Shown here one piece after another: positions 22,318 to 33,996 of a stretch of DNA of 64,000 nucleotides (positions are counted from its first letter, which is position 1; each line of letters opens with the position of its first letter). Under the pieces are notes generated by a model that saw only the letters and a program-made list of their open reading frames with translations, was not told the DNA's origin and ran no database searches. A program made the position numbers and the translations under genes. This stretch comes from Anaeramoeba flamelloides (taxonomy: Eukaryota; Metamonada; Anaeramoebidae), in NCBI GenBank assembly GCA_027625915.1, contig JANTQA010000057.1, forward strand, positions 2,232,001-2,296,000, given 5' to 3'.

Positions 22318-25295
22318 TCCAATTAAAATAACACTAGGTAAACCAAAAATAAGAAAAAATGTTATTTAAACTTCTGAAAGCAACAATTCTCCCTTTATTG
22401 GAATCATCACAAAAATTGACGATTTGGTTTGTGTTAGTTTTTTAATTGGTAATTCAAAATGTTCTTTTTTGATTTATTAATCCTTGAGTCTTTCATTTTA
22501 ATATTTTATTTTCTTAATTTTTGGTCGATCTAAGATTGGTAATTTTTCACTGAGAAGATCTCAGATTTCAACTTTGGGGTGTGTTCACAGCTCCAAAAGA
22601 ACTCCCGTAAAAGAATTTGCTTTTTTTCGTTAAGTAAGAGGAGAATAAGACAAATTATAACATTTGAATGCTCCAGTCATTACACAGGAATTCAAATCAA
22701 GCCCAAGGAGTTACTGGTTCACAAAAAAAGTCTACAGCAAAGATGCTCTTCACTTGGTAGAAAAAATTTAAAATAAAGTTTGAGAAAATTGACAGGATTG
22801 ACGATGATAAAAATACTAATTAAAAAAGACAAAATTCCAAGCGTCCCCATTTAAAAAATGCAAACGACAACTAAAAATATTTCAAAGGAGTAATAACCAA
22901 ACAAAATTTCAAGCGATCAAAAGAAAAAAAGTTTAAAAGGGATTCTCAATTACAAAAAACACAAATTTATAAAAAAAATTACTTCTTATTTTAAAATTTC
23001 CAAATGCTGTAGAGCTATGTTTGAAATTTACCAATTTGTTTAAAGGCCCTTTGAGCCAATCTTATTTGAATTGTGAAAGTCAGACAAATCAAATATTCTC
23101 CAATTTGGATCAAAAAATCATTTTATGTTTATTTAATTTAAAAATGAACAAAAAAATTTTGAGATACCTAAACTCAAGCACCTTGTCTTAAGAAACGTAA
23201 AAATTAAGAAGAAAAATAATAAGCGAGGTTTTCTTGTTCAGGAAAAAAATGAAGTTTATTTCAAACATTTTCAACATACAACTCTAACTTTTAAAGATCA
23301 AGTGTCGTGAAGTTTTGACCAACTGGTTAATTGAATTGTTTCACTGACTTTAGGAATCAAAACAATTATCACAAAGGAATTGTGGCTTTCTCTTCGTTTT
23401 TTCGGTTCTGTGTTGATTCTAATGGTTTTAATCTTTAAGGGACTAATCACAATTAAATTTTTTTACCAATATTTAATAGAGATTGAGAAAATTTTTTGCT
23501 AATTACTAAGATTTGTAAAAACCCTGTTTATTTCTATTATTAACATATTTCTAGATGAGAAATCTTTATTTGAAATTGGTTAAAATAAAAATAATAGAGA
23601 CTAGTCCCGTAATGGAATAGGAATTTGTATTAATTTTTTTCCCAAAAGCAATAGAGCGATTTTTTTGGACAAGGATTCCATGAGGCCCGAAAAAAACTTA
23701 TTTATCAACTTTTGAGTAATAATTTATCGTTTTTAAAATAGTTTTTTTTTCCTCAATGTAATTGTTTAGTAAAAAGATTTGATTTTGTTTAATTTTTGGG
23801 TCATATTAGAAAAAGAAAAATTTTACCAAAGTATTTTTATTTTTTGATGAAATCTCACTTTTCGAGAGTTGTAAGAATTTTTCTGAACAAACAACCTTGG
23901 CTCTTTTGTTTTATAACAAAAATACTTGAAAAATAAATCAAAATATTGAATCCTTGAAGATCTGAGAAAATTTATTGATCTTTAATTTTCACAAATAAAA
24001 TATCAAATTTCTTAAAATTTAAAAGATTAGGCAATGTTCTTTTTTTAAAAAAAAAGAGTATAAACAACCAAAAATTATTATTTAAATGGGTTTTTATGGA
24101 TATAGTAGTGATAAAAATACTGAACATAAAAAAAAACCTGTACAAGGATTTTAAATTGTGAATATTATGAATATTGATCAGTAATTTCTTATATTTAAAA
24201 TCATATCCCCCCTTTTTTTTGAAGAACCAAAATTTTTAAAATATTAACTTACCCACTTAGTATTATGTTGATAAATTAATTTATACTTGTTCGAAATATC
24301 ATACAATCAATCAAAAAAGAAGTAGAAAAAATACCATTTTACTAAACACTAGTAATTCCTCAATAAAACTTAAATGTTTTTTAAAATAAATAAATCTACT
24401 TGTTCTATCAAACAATTAAATGAGTATTCAAGAGACACTTTACTTTAATGGACTTTCGGTGGGTTTATTACTTGGTTGATAAAAAAATTGGTTATTTCAA
24501 AAAAGGATTTGATTAAAAATATAAGGAACTTCTCGAAAATTTTCCAAATATTCATAATTAAAAATCTTTTCTGGGGTTATTTACATAACCGTTATTTTTT
24601 TCACTGCCGTATATCTATTGTTTTTTATTGTAATTAGAATTGTTATTTTGTAGTGGTTTTATTTGTTTGAAAATATTTAAAAAAATTAAGAAATAATAAT
24701 AAAAATCCCTTGGTATTTTTATTCTCTGGTTATTACATGTCCACCGAAATAATTAAGATAGGGTTATTAATTATTGATATCCAAATAATCAAAAATATAA
24801 ATTTACTTATCTTTAGTTATGAGACGAATTTTCGATGTTTCGAAAGGGTACTTTTGGGGATTTTTTAATTTAATTGTTTGTTGTTTTTTTTCTTGTATTT
24901 ATCTTTGAAATACAAAGAAAAAATTGATTTCAAACTATTCTTTGAATACAGTAGGTTTTGCTTTTTAGACAGAAACTATCAACGGAATCCAATGCACACA
25001 AAGAACCTCGAATTAAGCCACAAAATTCAAATTTGGTTATAATAATTTGTGTCAAAAAATTCCAAATTTTGTTCTTTAATTTGAGATTTTTCTGTAGTTT
25101 ATATTTTGTTCAAAGTTTATATCTTATACGTGAAACTGACTGTAAAATAAATACAGTTATTTTACTAATCAGAATTTTCGAGGCATTCTAACCATCGTGA
25201 ATTTTTAACTTGATCTTTTGAACTTTTTTGGTATATTAAATGAGCATTTCATTCTTCATTTTGAAAAAAAAGTTTAAAATTATTTTTAAATGATC

Positions 25296-26265
25296 AAAAT
25301 AATGCTTGCACAAAGACTATAATCCTAGTCTAAAATATAATCCGTGTTTTTTTTTTTTTTCTTGTTAAAGGGTAATACCCAATTTACCACTCAGTAGTAT
25401 ACCCAGTCCAAATCAATTTTGGAAGTAACCCCATTGATATTTTGAGAAAATTTAAAATTAGATCTGCAATTTGTTGTAAATTTTTCATATCAACTAAATT
25501 TCATAATAAATGGCCCATCGTACATTTGAATAATGAATTGCTTTTGTATCGTTTTGAAGTTTTTCCCTCAAAATGAAAAGTTTGCAAATAAATCATTTTT
25601 TCTCTTTTTTATTTTTTCAAAAGTGTTTTGTTAAAATGGAAAACGAAAATGAAAATTTTGAAAGAAGTAACAGATGAATTAATGCAAAATTTGGTTTCAA
25701 ATATGAAAAAGAGATTAGATTTAGTTATTGAAATGGGATGAGAATCCATAAATGGGTTTTTTTACTTATTTAAATTGTCTATTTTTCATGTAATGCTTCA
25801 TTCAAAATAAATAGCCCAATTTTTTTTAACAGTTTTTTTTATTTTTCTTTCTTTTATTTTTAGACAAAAAATAAATATCTCTAGAGTATAGTATTGAATA
25901 TTAAAATCTAAATTTTTATATTATAATAGATAACTTCAATTATTAAAAATATTTTTATTTAAAATTTGATTTTTAATGGGCCAATTATTATGAAAGATAG
26001 TTTATTTTGTACTTTTTTTCAATTTTGTTTTTTTTGGTTATAAAATAAGAAAAAAATTTACTCTATTTTTTAAGATAAATTTTTGAATTTGATCCTTATA
26101 TTTTTAGAATTTCTTTTTAAATAAGAGAACTTTGAGAAATACGTACCATGTTTACTTAGTGTTTATTGACAATTTCTCTGTTCGGTTGATGTTTAGGTCT
26201 TCTATAACAAAAAAACATACGCTTTTTATTTTGAGACACAGGATTAATCTTATCGGCAACATACT
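25296..26265 (+). repeat. Repeat family B copy split by a family C element
   Basis: The left part has TGATCAAAATAATGC, GACTATAATCC and AGTAGTATACC (25296-25492). The right part (26013-26265) has TTTGATCCTTATATTTTTAG and TCTTCTATAACAAAAAAACA. Uninterrupted copies elsewhere show the parts are normally joined, so family C arrived later. Confidence 0.75.
25493..26012 (+). mobile_element. Family C element, copy 1 (Tc1/mariner-like remnant)
   Basis: Ends are AACTAAATTTCATAATAAAT then GGCCCAT, and the reverse complement TAAACTATCTTTCATAATAA then TTGGCCCAT. Nearly identical along its whole length to 41663-42176. A frame inside reads L-K-E-V-T-D-E-L-M-Q-N-L-V-S-N-M-K-K-R-L-D before closing, like the C-terminal end of Tc1/mariner transposases. 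Confidence 0.75.
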
Positions 26266-27010
26266 GTTTTAATAGCAGTAAATGGAAAACTTTTAATGAA
26301 TGGAAAATCAATTTAAAGTGAAATCAATTAAAAGACAAAGAGAAGTTAACTTTAAAGAACAATTCATTGGATAATTTTCAATCAAATCAACAAATTAAAA
26401 ATTGGATCTTATTATTATCCAAATTCTCGTATTTCTATTCTCTCAAAAAAAGTAAATTTTTAAAAAAATTTTTATGTGTATATCTACGAATGAAAAACTC
26501 TCAAGCGAAACAATACTATAAAAACTAAAATTGTATTTTATACTCCATTTTGTCTTTAATCAGTTGTTTTTTTTTTTATTAATGTATCTTGCTTTTTGTT
26601 TTCAATACAGTTACAAAATGAAAATTCCTATTTTAACTTTTGTTTCACAGTCTCTTTTTATTCTTGTCTCAAGTTATTTTTTGGTAATACCCTCCCAAAG
26701 TAACAATCAAAATGCAAAAACGATCTCTAGAATTCCTCTTATATTGCTTAAAAGTGTGAATAAAACTTACAGTCAAGATTCCTAATGTTATTGTGATAAG
26801 ATTAATCATTTCAAAAAACAAAATGAATATCTCTCGAGCAAAAAAAAACTCTTTACGAAAAGGAATGAATAACCTCAAGAAAAACACTCGAAAACAAAGT
26901 ACCAATTATTTGGAGCAGTTTTCCATAATAAAGATTTCTTTGACTCATATTTTATGATTCTAATTATCATTTTTTTTAATAATTACTAGATTTTTTATTT
27001 AATAACCAGA

Positions 27011-27810
27011 ATGGGTGCAGAAAAAAAAGGATCAAAACACAAGAAGGTTTACATCGACAAAGTCTTAAAACTTTTAGATACCTACCAAAAAGTTCTTATT
27101 GTTTCTTCAAATAACATTTCCTCAAAACAAATTCAAATCATCAGAAAAGCTCTTTTAAAAAAGGCTGTTGTTCTTATGGGAAAAAATGTAGGTCTTTGCT
27201 ATTTGTTTTTGCTTTTTTTTTTTTTTTTTTTTTTTATAATATCTTTTTTTTTTTTTTAATTCAGAATTAACCTAAATTATTTGCTCTCTAAAAAACAAAA
27301 ACAAAAACAAAAACAAAAAAAAAAATCAAAAACCAACATTTCAAAAATTCAAAAAGTCCTTAATCAGAAGAGCATGTAAAATGTATGCCGAAAAAAACCC
27401 AAAGGTCAATGAGTTAATTCCTTTAATCAAGCAAAACATTGGGTTAGTTTTCACAAATGAAGATCCAAGAATAATCCGTGATATTATTGTTGAAAACAAG
27501 ATCAACGCACCAGCTAAGGCAGGAACAATTGCACCAAATGATGTTATCGTACCAAAGGGTGACACCGGTTTAGAACCAACCCAAACCACTTTTTTACAAG
27601 CTTTAGATATCCAAACAAGAATTGCCAAAAGACAAATTGAAATCCTTTATGATGTCAAACTTGTTTCAGAAGGAGAAAAAGTTGGATCCTCAGAAGCTAC
27701 TCTTTTAAGTAAACTTGGAATCAAACCTTTTGTTTATGGAATGAAACTTGTTCAAGTGTAAGTTTTTCTATTTAAAATTTTTTCTTTTTATTTTTTGCTT
27801 TTTACTTTTT

Positions 27811-27853
<43 letters not shown>

Positions 27854-28847
27854 TTGTTCTTGAAACAAATAACAATTTCAAAATATTTCTTTTCTGTTTT
27901 TAAAGGAATTTCTCCAAAATGGTTTTGTTCTTTGCTTCTTGAATTATTTGCTTTTTTTTTTTTTTTATTTATTTTTTTTTTTTCCTTTTATCAAGTTTCC
28001 AAAAATCTATCAATTATTCATTTTTCGAATTTGTTTTCTCACCTAAATTATGATCTATTCTCAATATCTTAAAAAGTCTTTTTTCAACAAAAAAAATTAT
28101 TGTTTTCTTTGAATAACTATTTTATGAACACTTTACCAATCTTTTCGTTCGACACATTTATAAAATGAAATCAACACTTTTTTCCCATCTCATATTCATT
28201 AAAAATACATTTATTTGTTTCAAAGATTTGTTTGAAATTTCAATCATTTACATTTATACTTATACTCAACAGATTAATATTTGAAATGTGATGGAAAAAA
28301 AGGGAATCACTTCTTTTCATAATTTGTCAACTAACTCATTTTTAAAAGAAGACAATTTTATTTGATAAGACTTTTCAATGAACAAATATCTCTTCTCAAT
28401 CTCAAAAATTTCACTTATAAATCTTCTTTTTTTTTTTTATTTATTATTTTTATTTAAAAAATAAAAAGATACGACAATGGTTCAGTTTATGGCCCAGAAG
28501 TTCTTGACATCACTGATGAAATGTTAAAAAAAAACGTCTTAGAAGAACTTGGAAGCATTTCAGGAATCAGTCTTGAATTAGGATTCCCAACACAAGTTTC
28601 TCTTCCTTATTCCTTTATGAACAACTTTAGAAACATTCTTGCCATTTCCCTTGAAACAGGATATGAAATCAAAGAAGCAGAATCCATCCGTGAATTACTT
28701 GAAAACCCAGAAGCCTTAAAAGAGCTTATGGAAAAACAAAACGAAGAAGAAAAAGACGAAAAAGAAGAAGAAAAAGAAGAAGAACCCGAGCCAGAATCAG
28801 AATCAGAATCTGATGATGACATGTTTGGTGGTGGTCTTTTTGATTAA
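27011..28847 (+). CDS. RPLP0: Large-subunit ribosomal stalk protein uL10 (P0)
   Basis: Three exons, 27011-27187, 27357-27757 and 28469-28847, with introns of 169 and 711 bases (donors GTAGGT and GTAAGT). Phases match and give 318 residues, the usual P0 length. Exon 1 has YQKVLIVSSNNISSKQIQ and VVLMGKN. Exon 2 has LIRRACKMYAEKNP, AKAGTIAPNDVIVPKG and TGLEP, then KVGSSEATLLSKLGIKPF. Exon 3 has YDNGSVYGPEVLDITDEM and ends in the acidic stalk tail SDDDMFGGGLFD shared with P1/P2. P0 anchors the P1/P2 stalk on the 60S subunit and recruits translational GTPases. The C-terminal tail is acidic (Glu/Lys) rather than Ala-rich as in animals. Intron 2 contains a T run of about 40 bases. Confidence 0.97.
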
Positions 28848-29472
28848 ATAATTTTCTTTTGAAATTGCTATCTCTAAATACACAAAATTATACAATAAAA
28901 ATTATTTTTACTTTATCTACCTACTCTCAATTAATAAATCAAAGTTTATGTTCGATACTATTGTTATCGTTCTAGTCAATTTATAATTTCAAAATATAAA
29001 GAAAAAATAAAAATAAAATCTAAATTGGAGTAAAACAATCAACCCCAAAAAATAATAATTTTTTTTTTTTTTTCTTTTTTATTCACTATACCGACAGAAG
29101 GGGATAATGTATTGCTTTAATTGTGAAAAACATTAAAATGTATAATTAAATGTGATTGTTTATTGCTTTTGAAGACAAGATAAACTAAGTGATCCGTTTG
29201 GGCGAATATAAAATAAACCCAATTCCAAAAATTTGAACACACCCAAAATCAAAAAAAGACAAAAAAAAAGTCAATTTATTATATTTTTCCAAATGTAATT
29301 CCAAGACATTAAATTACGTACAGGTTACTCAGTATTAAAGTTTTTGTAAGTAATCATTTTTAATCCAAACAAACGAAAAAAATATAAAACTCAAAAATAA
29401 AAATTTGTTGTCCAAAATGATGAAAGAGGACGAAAAAAAAATGTATTGATAAATTTGTTTAAATTTTTATTA

Positions 29473-29669
29473 CAGTCAGTTTCACTTTTAAGGCACAAAC
29501 TTTCTACGAAATTTAGGGCACAAAAAAATCTCAAATTAAGGCACAAGATTTCGAATTTATATTTTTACAAATGATTTTTACTAGAATTTGAAAATTGTGC
29601 TTTAATTTGAGATTTTTATTGTGCCTTAAAATTCGTTGAAAGTTTGTGCCTTAAAAGTGAAACTGACTG
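29473..29669. mobile_element. Family F palindromic MITE (best preserved, TA duplication)
   Basis: A 197-base near-perfect palindrome. The ends CAGTCAGTTTCACTTTTAAG and its reverse complement are flanked by TA on both sides, as in Tc1/mariner-type insertions. Other copies: 18051-18250, 36758-36950 and 57262-57454. It contains CTCAAATTAAGGCACAA and its inverse, with a short A/T loop. No coding capacity. Confidence 0.85.
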
Positions 29670-29672
29670 TAA

Positions 29673-31006
29673 GGGAGTAGCCACCATATAGGCAAATTTT
29701 TCACTTTTTTACAATTTTGAAAAAGATCAGAAAATAACATTTTTTACTCTGGATGTAACTCATTGATTTATATTATTTAAAGTACATTATTCATTAGATT
29801 TTTTAAATTTTTTTTCCAAAGTCTCAAAGAAATTGTCACAATACAATGTTGGGTTGAATTGCTTAAAATAGCGTTTCAAATGTTGAATGACTTATCTTTT
29901 ATCCTTATCTCAACATTCTATTTTAGCATTTAATTTTTTCTTTTTTTGTTTTTTCATCATTTTTGAAATTTTTTAATCATGACAACAAAAAGCAATTAGA
30001 AATATTTTTTTATCAGTAACATTTGTGATTAAGGATTTTGTTTAAACAGAACAATTACCTTACAATCAAGAGAAACACAAAAGGAAACATGGCTGGGGCT
30101 TAAATAGCTAGAAGGATTCAAAAATAATAATAATTATTCCAAAACATTACTTTTTCGGATTATAAATAGTTGGATTTGGTGGAATTGGAGAAGTGAATAT
30201 GATTATATTTTATCAAAGTTTAAACCACAAAATAGCTATAAGTTTTATTATAAGAATCAAAAATTATCTTAGCCCAAGAAAAAATATAAACCCCATTCCA
30301 AAAATCTGGACACATCTCTAAAATCAAAAATAAGGATTACAAAAACCCACTCTATTCTATTTTACCAAACCTACTATAAAACCACATTTAAGTTACCCAG
30401 TATTAATGTTTTGATAAGTAATCGTTTTCACCCAAATAAAAGAAAACAAACAAAAAACTAAAAAATCAAAATCCTTGTGTCCAAAATAATGAAAGGAGCT
30501 GAACAATAAATGTATTGGCAAATTTGTTAAAATTAAACCAACAATTGTTGATCGATCAAATGATAAGATACCATGGACCAATTGTATGCAATTTTTCAAA
30601 TTAAGAAATTCAACACTAACATTCTATCAACCATCGTAAAAAAAATATTCCAGATCTAACCAAACAGATTTCGTGACTGAAAAAAAACGAAATGAAAACA
30701 ATAACAAAAAAGACAAAAAATAAAATAGTTTGTAAAATCAAATAATTTCCAAATTGAATGTAAAGTATGGTATCGCTATTCTTTTGACTGTTTTATTGGT
30801 GTTCAAATCATTGGAATTAAGTTTATTTAAATAAAAAATTAAAAAAATCAAAACAATTTTATCAATATATTCTCTTTTTTTTTATTGTTTAACCATACTA
30901 AAAAAAAAAAATATTAGAGAATCTACGATCACACACCACTAAAATAAAATACTCTTACCTCATATCTCACAAATTTTTATGAATTTTTATCATGTAGCTA
31001 CCCCCC
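29673..31006. mobile_element. Family L element flanked by TTAA (interrupted)
   Basis: The left end is TTAAGGGAGTAGCCAC once the F element is set aside. The right end is the inverse of TTAAGGGGGGTAGCTAC. TTAA at both edges fits a piggyBac-style target duplication. A complete family D element (30287-30825) sits inside, leaving about 790 bases of L proper. No transposase frame is visible. The class is inferred from the TTAA and the terminal repeats only. Confidence 0.6.
30287..30825 (-). mobile_element. Family D element, copy 4 (complete, inside family L)
   Basis: The terminal repeats are TAAACCCCATTCCAAAAATC with GGACAC and, inverted, TAAACTTAATTCCAATGATT with TGAACAC. It is 539 bases long, matching the copy at 14484-15020. 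The minus strand keeps a 68-codon frame with SFDRSTIVG, which I do not recognise as a transposase. Confidence 0.75.
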
Positions 31007-32179
31007 TTAACTATTATTGATCGATCAAATGATTAGATATCATCAACTAATTTTATGTGATTTTTCTATTTAACAAAGTCAACATTAACTTTCTGTCAAT
31101 TATCGAAAAAAAATTTCCAGATCAAAAGAAACAGATTACTTAATGGGAAAAAAGTCAAGGAAAACAATATAGAAAACATAAAAAATGAAATAGTTTGTAA
31201 AATCAAAATTATTTCCAAATTGAATGTAAAGTAACCTATTTTTAATCTTAGAAAGTGGGAAAATACCCCAATTCAAAATTCTTAGAGACCAAAATTCAAT
31301 TCTTGAAAAAAAAAAATCTTATAAAACGAATTCACGAAGAAATACCCAATTAGAACCATTTAATTATTTGGAATGTTGAGATTTTTTTATAATTTTCAAT
31401 ACTTGAAAAACAAAAAAACAAAGAATTATCAATACTAATAAATAAAAGGTATGCTAAAATATTTTGGAGAGAATAAAACAAAAAAACCACATTGGTAAAT
31501 TTGTTTCAATTCTATTAGGAATATTGAATCATCAAATGGTTAGATACTACCAATCAATTACTTTTTTTGAGTTCTTCTGTTTAAAATAACTTATTTCACC
31601 GAATTATAAATAATTCAATGAATAAAATTGATCTAATTAAAGAAGTAAAGTAATCCAAAAAAGGAAATTAAATTAAAAAACTAAAAGATGAAAAACATTA
31701 TTTTCATATTTTACAAAAAATCTTAATTATTTCCAATATTTAGTGAAATTTTTTAAATTGTAATCTTTTGAACTATTGTAACTTTTTTCGAATATTTGGA
31801 TTTTGATTTATAAATTCTTTTTTCAAACCTTGAACTCTAAAGATATCTCTTCTTTTAATCTTGAATGAGGTATAATTCTTTTAACTTTGAAAATAAAAAA
31901 ACTTTCAGTAACATCCCAATTAATAAATAATTAATTTAATATATTCAAAATTAATTATTGTTATATTGATGAATATTTCTTTTATTAATTCTTGATCAAA
32001 AAAAATATCATTCATAAAAATTAATTTGATCATTTTCAAAAAAATTGTATGAATTTCTTTCAAAAGAGATAATAATAAATAATAAAATATAAGAATAATG
32101 AAAATTTATATAATAATAATAAAAATAATCGATAATAAGAAATATAATAAAATGGGATGATCAAATGAATGAATGATAT

Positions 32180-33996
32180 TTAATCTATAAATTTTTTGAT
32201 TAATAGAAAAACAGGGGTGCCTATTTGAATGTTATCTGTACCACTATCAATTTGGACTTTAATTTTCCCAGTTTTTCCAAAAGCCCTAAGGATCACTCCT
32301 TTAATATTTCTATCATTTCCAATTAATAACACTTTTGAAGTATAACGGCCAATATCTGAATTTTTATTAAACAACTCAGAAACTATTACAACTCTTTTGC
32401 CAGCGATCCTAGTAATTTTCCCTTTTTTAGTTTTGGTTTTATATATTTTGATTACTGATGATAAATTTTCGTTTAAATTTTCAAAAGTGTGTATAATTTT
32501 TCCATGGAAGGATAAACGACACATTGGCGGTTTAGAGGGAAGATCAAATCTCCCGCCAATTAATAAACTACCAAGTGGACAAGTTATTGGTTTTGCAAAT
32601 TCAAGTAAGGCGTATGTATTTAATATTTTCTTTTTCCCTTCAATTGATTGTACATATTCATATTCTTTTAAAAAATCAAATTTTTCCTTTTTTTTTTCAT
32701 CCTCAAACTCTTTCTCCTTCTCCTTCTCCTTCTCATTCTCCTTCTCATTCCCCTTCTCATTCTCCTTCTCCTTCTCTTTCTCTTTCTCTTTTACATTGGT
32801 GTTTATTGCCTTTTCTTGAAATAGAATTAAAGAAGCCATTGAAGAAATATGCCCAACCATTACAGTAAATTTAATTTTTTTTGAGGCTATTGGGAGTTTA
32901 AAATAAGGTATTTTTTGAATATTGATTATTGCTGATGTAAATGTAGGAACAGAATTTGGGGCGCATACGACCCCACGTTCAAAGGTGCTTGCATCAAATT
33001 TCACTATTCTGATCCCAACACGATCACCCTCACGGGCCGTTTTGACATCCTTCCTAAAAACTTGCATGGACTTTACTTGCTTTGTGACATTTTTTGAGGG
33101 GATTTCAATCATGTCGCCAACTTTAACAATTCCAGACAAAATTGTACCAGTCAGAATGGTTCCTTTCCCACGTAATAAAAAACAGTGATCAACATTCATA
33201 AAAAAAGGCTTTACTTGTGATTCTTTGAGTTTCTTGTTTAAAAGCAAATTTATCCTTGGGGGGAACTGGATCGTTGCAGATAATTGCTCGAGCAAAGTAT
33301 CAATTCCCTGATCTTTAAATGCAGATACCTCCACAATCGGCGAGTTGTGAAAAGATGTTGGCTTCAGTGCTCTTCTGATATGCTTTTTTAAATTTATCAT
33401 TCTTTTCTCGTATTTTTCGCTTGGAATCGTATCCGTTTTGTTGATTACTATAAGAAGGTTTTTGGTAGACAATTCAGATAATATAAAACCCTCGCTTGTT
33501 TGTGTTTGAATTCCTTTATTTGCATCGATCACCATTAAAACATAATCAATAATTTGTGAACCACCAACAATTGTCTTAATTAACGACGAGTGGCCTGGAC
33601 AATCTACGAACGTCAACTGGATTTTTTCAAACCCTAACTCTTGGCAAATTTCTTCCATTTGTGGTGGTATCGGAATAAACCTTTGTGAAAAACCCAGATC
33701 TAGCGTGATCTTTCTTTTTTGAGATTGTCGGCTTTTGTCAAAGGACGCAGTGGAACTTGTTGTACTTAATTTCTTTGCTAATAAGGTTTTTCCTATTTCA
33801 GGTTTTTTTGTGTTTTTTTTTTTTTTTTTTTTAATTTTTTTTGTTGTCAAATGTTTTTTAAATTTTCAATGGCATTGATGAAGGAAAAGGTCTTTCTTTT
33901 GATAAAAAGTTGACTCAAAAGAAGATTCTCAAAAAAATAAAACAAACCAGCGTCTACGTGTCCAAGTATTCCTATATTGATATTATAAAATGTCAT
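32180..33996 (-). CDS. EEFSEC: Selenocysteine-specific elongation factor eEFSec (SelB-like)
   Basis: Two exons, 33996-33948 and 33792-32180, with a 155-base intron (donor GTTTGT, acceptor GAAATAG), phase 1 to 1, giving 553 residues. The join rebuilds the G1 loop GHVDAGKT (residues 12-19). Next come FDKSRQSQKRKITLDLGFS (G2 region, 34-52), DCPGH (80-84) and NKTD (134-137). Domains II-III show VDHCFLLRGKGTILTGTILS and YFKLP; the C-terminal part shows PITCPLGSLLIGGRFD and RIAGKRVVIV. TLDLGFS, VDHCF...GTILSG and ALLEF-type blocks are typical of eEFSec rather than eIF2-gamma or EF-Tu. The factor delivers Sec-tRNA(Sec) to the ribosome at UGA codons with a SECIS element. A Glu/Lys-rich insert (about 350-390) is a local expansion. 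Confidence 0.93.

Larger units (their letters stand above)
22318..27010. other. Intergenic stretch with one nested repeat pair
   Basis: 22318-25295 shows no supported gene; small frames at 22579-22776 and 24958-25191 have no recognised similarity. 25296-26265 is a family B repeat split by a family C element. A frame at 26531-26785 with a hydrophobic N-terminus is noted but not called. Confidence 0.5.
29214..31245 (+). mobile_element. Family D element, copy 3, split by later insertions
   Basis: The left part, 29214-29470, begins TAAACCCAATTCCAAAAATT. The right part, 31011-31245, resumes in TATTGATCGATCAAATGATT and runs to TTTCCAAATTGAATGTAAAG. In the intact copy at 30287-30825 the matching segments are adjacent. 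About 1.5 kb of other elements separates them here. Confidence 0.7.
28848..32179. other. Intergenic stretch dominated by nested DNA transposons
   Basis: 28848-29213 is AT-rich with no gene seen. 29214-31245 is the nested stack of families D, L, F and D described separately. 31246-32179 shows no recognisable gene. Confidence 0.6.

Noticed and set aside
22579-22776. 65-codon Arg/Lys/Ser-rich frame
   Set aside because: Looks somewhat protein-like but matches nothing I recognise and has no visible partner exon.
26531-26785. 84-codon frame with a hydrophobic N-terminus upstream of the uL10 gene
   Set aside because: It has no recognised similarity, starts in AT-rich repeat-derived DNA and has an overlapping frame on the other strand. 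Not enough to call a gene.
28607-28822. Minus-strand Ser-rich frame at the end of the uL10 gene
   Set aside because: Reverse reading of the acidic stalk tail codons; not a gene.
29214-31245. LTR or other retroelement origin for the nested block
   Set aside because: The ends are short inverted repeats on TA or TTAA and there is no reverse-transcriptase frame or long direct repeat.
32397-33188. Plus-strand frames with Ser/Pro/Phe repeats over the eEFSec gene
   Set aside because: Mirror images of the Lys-Glu repeat and GTPase codons on the minus strand.
32180-33996. eIF2-gamma as an alternative name for the GTPase
   Set aside because: The TLDLGFS block, the VDHCF...GTILSG barrel motif and the C-terminal CRL-F-G-type region fit eEFSec; eIF2-gamma hallmarks are absent.
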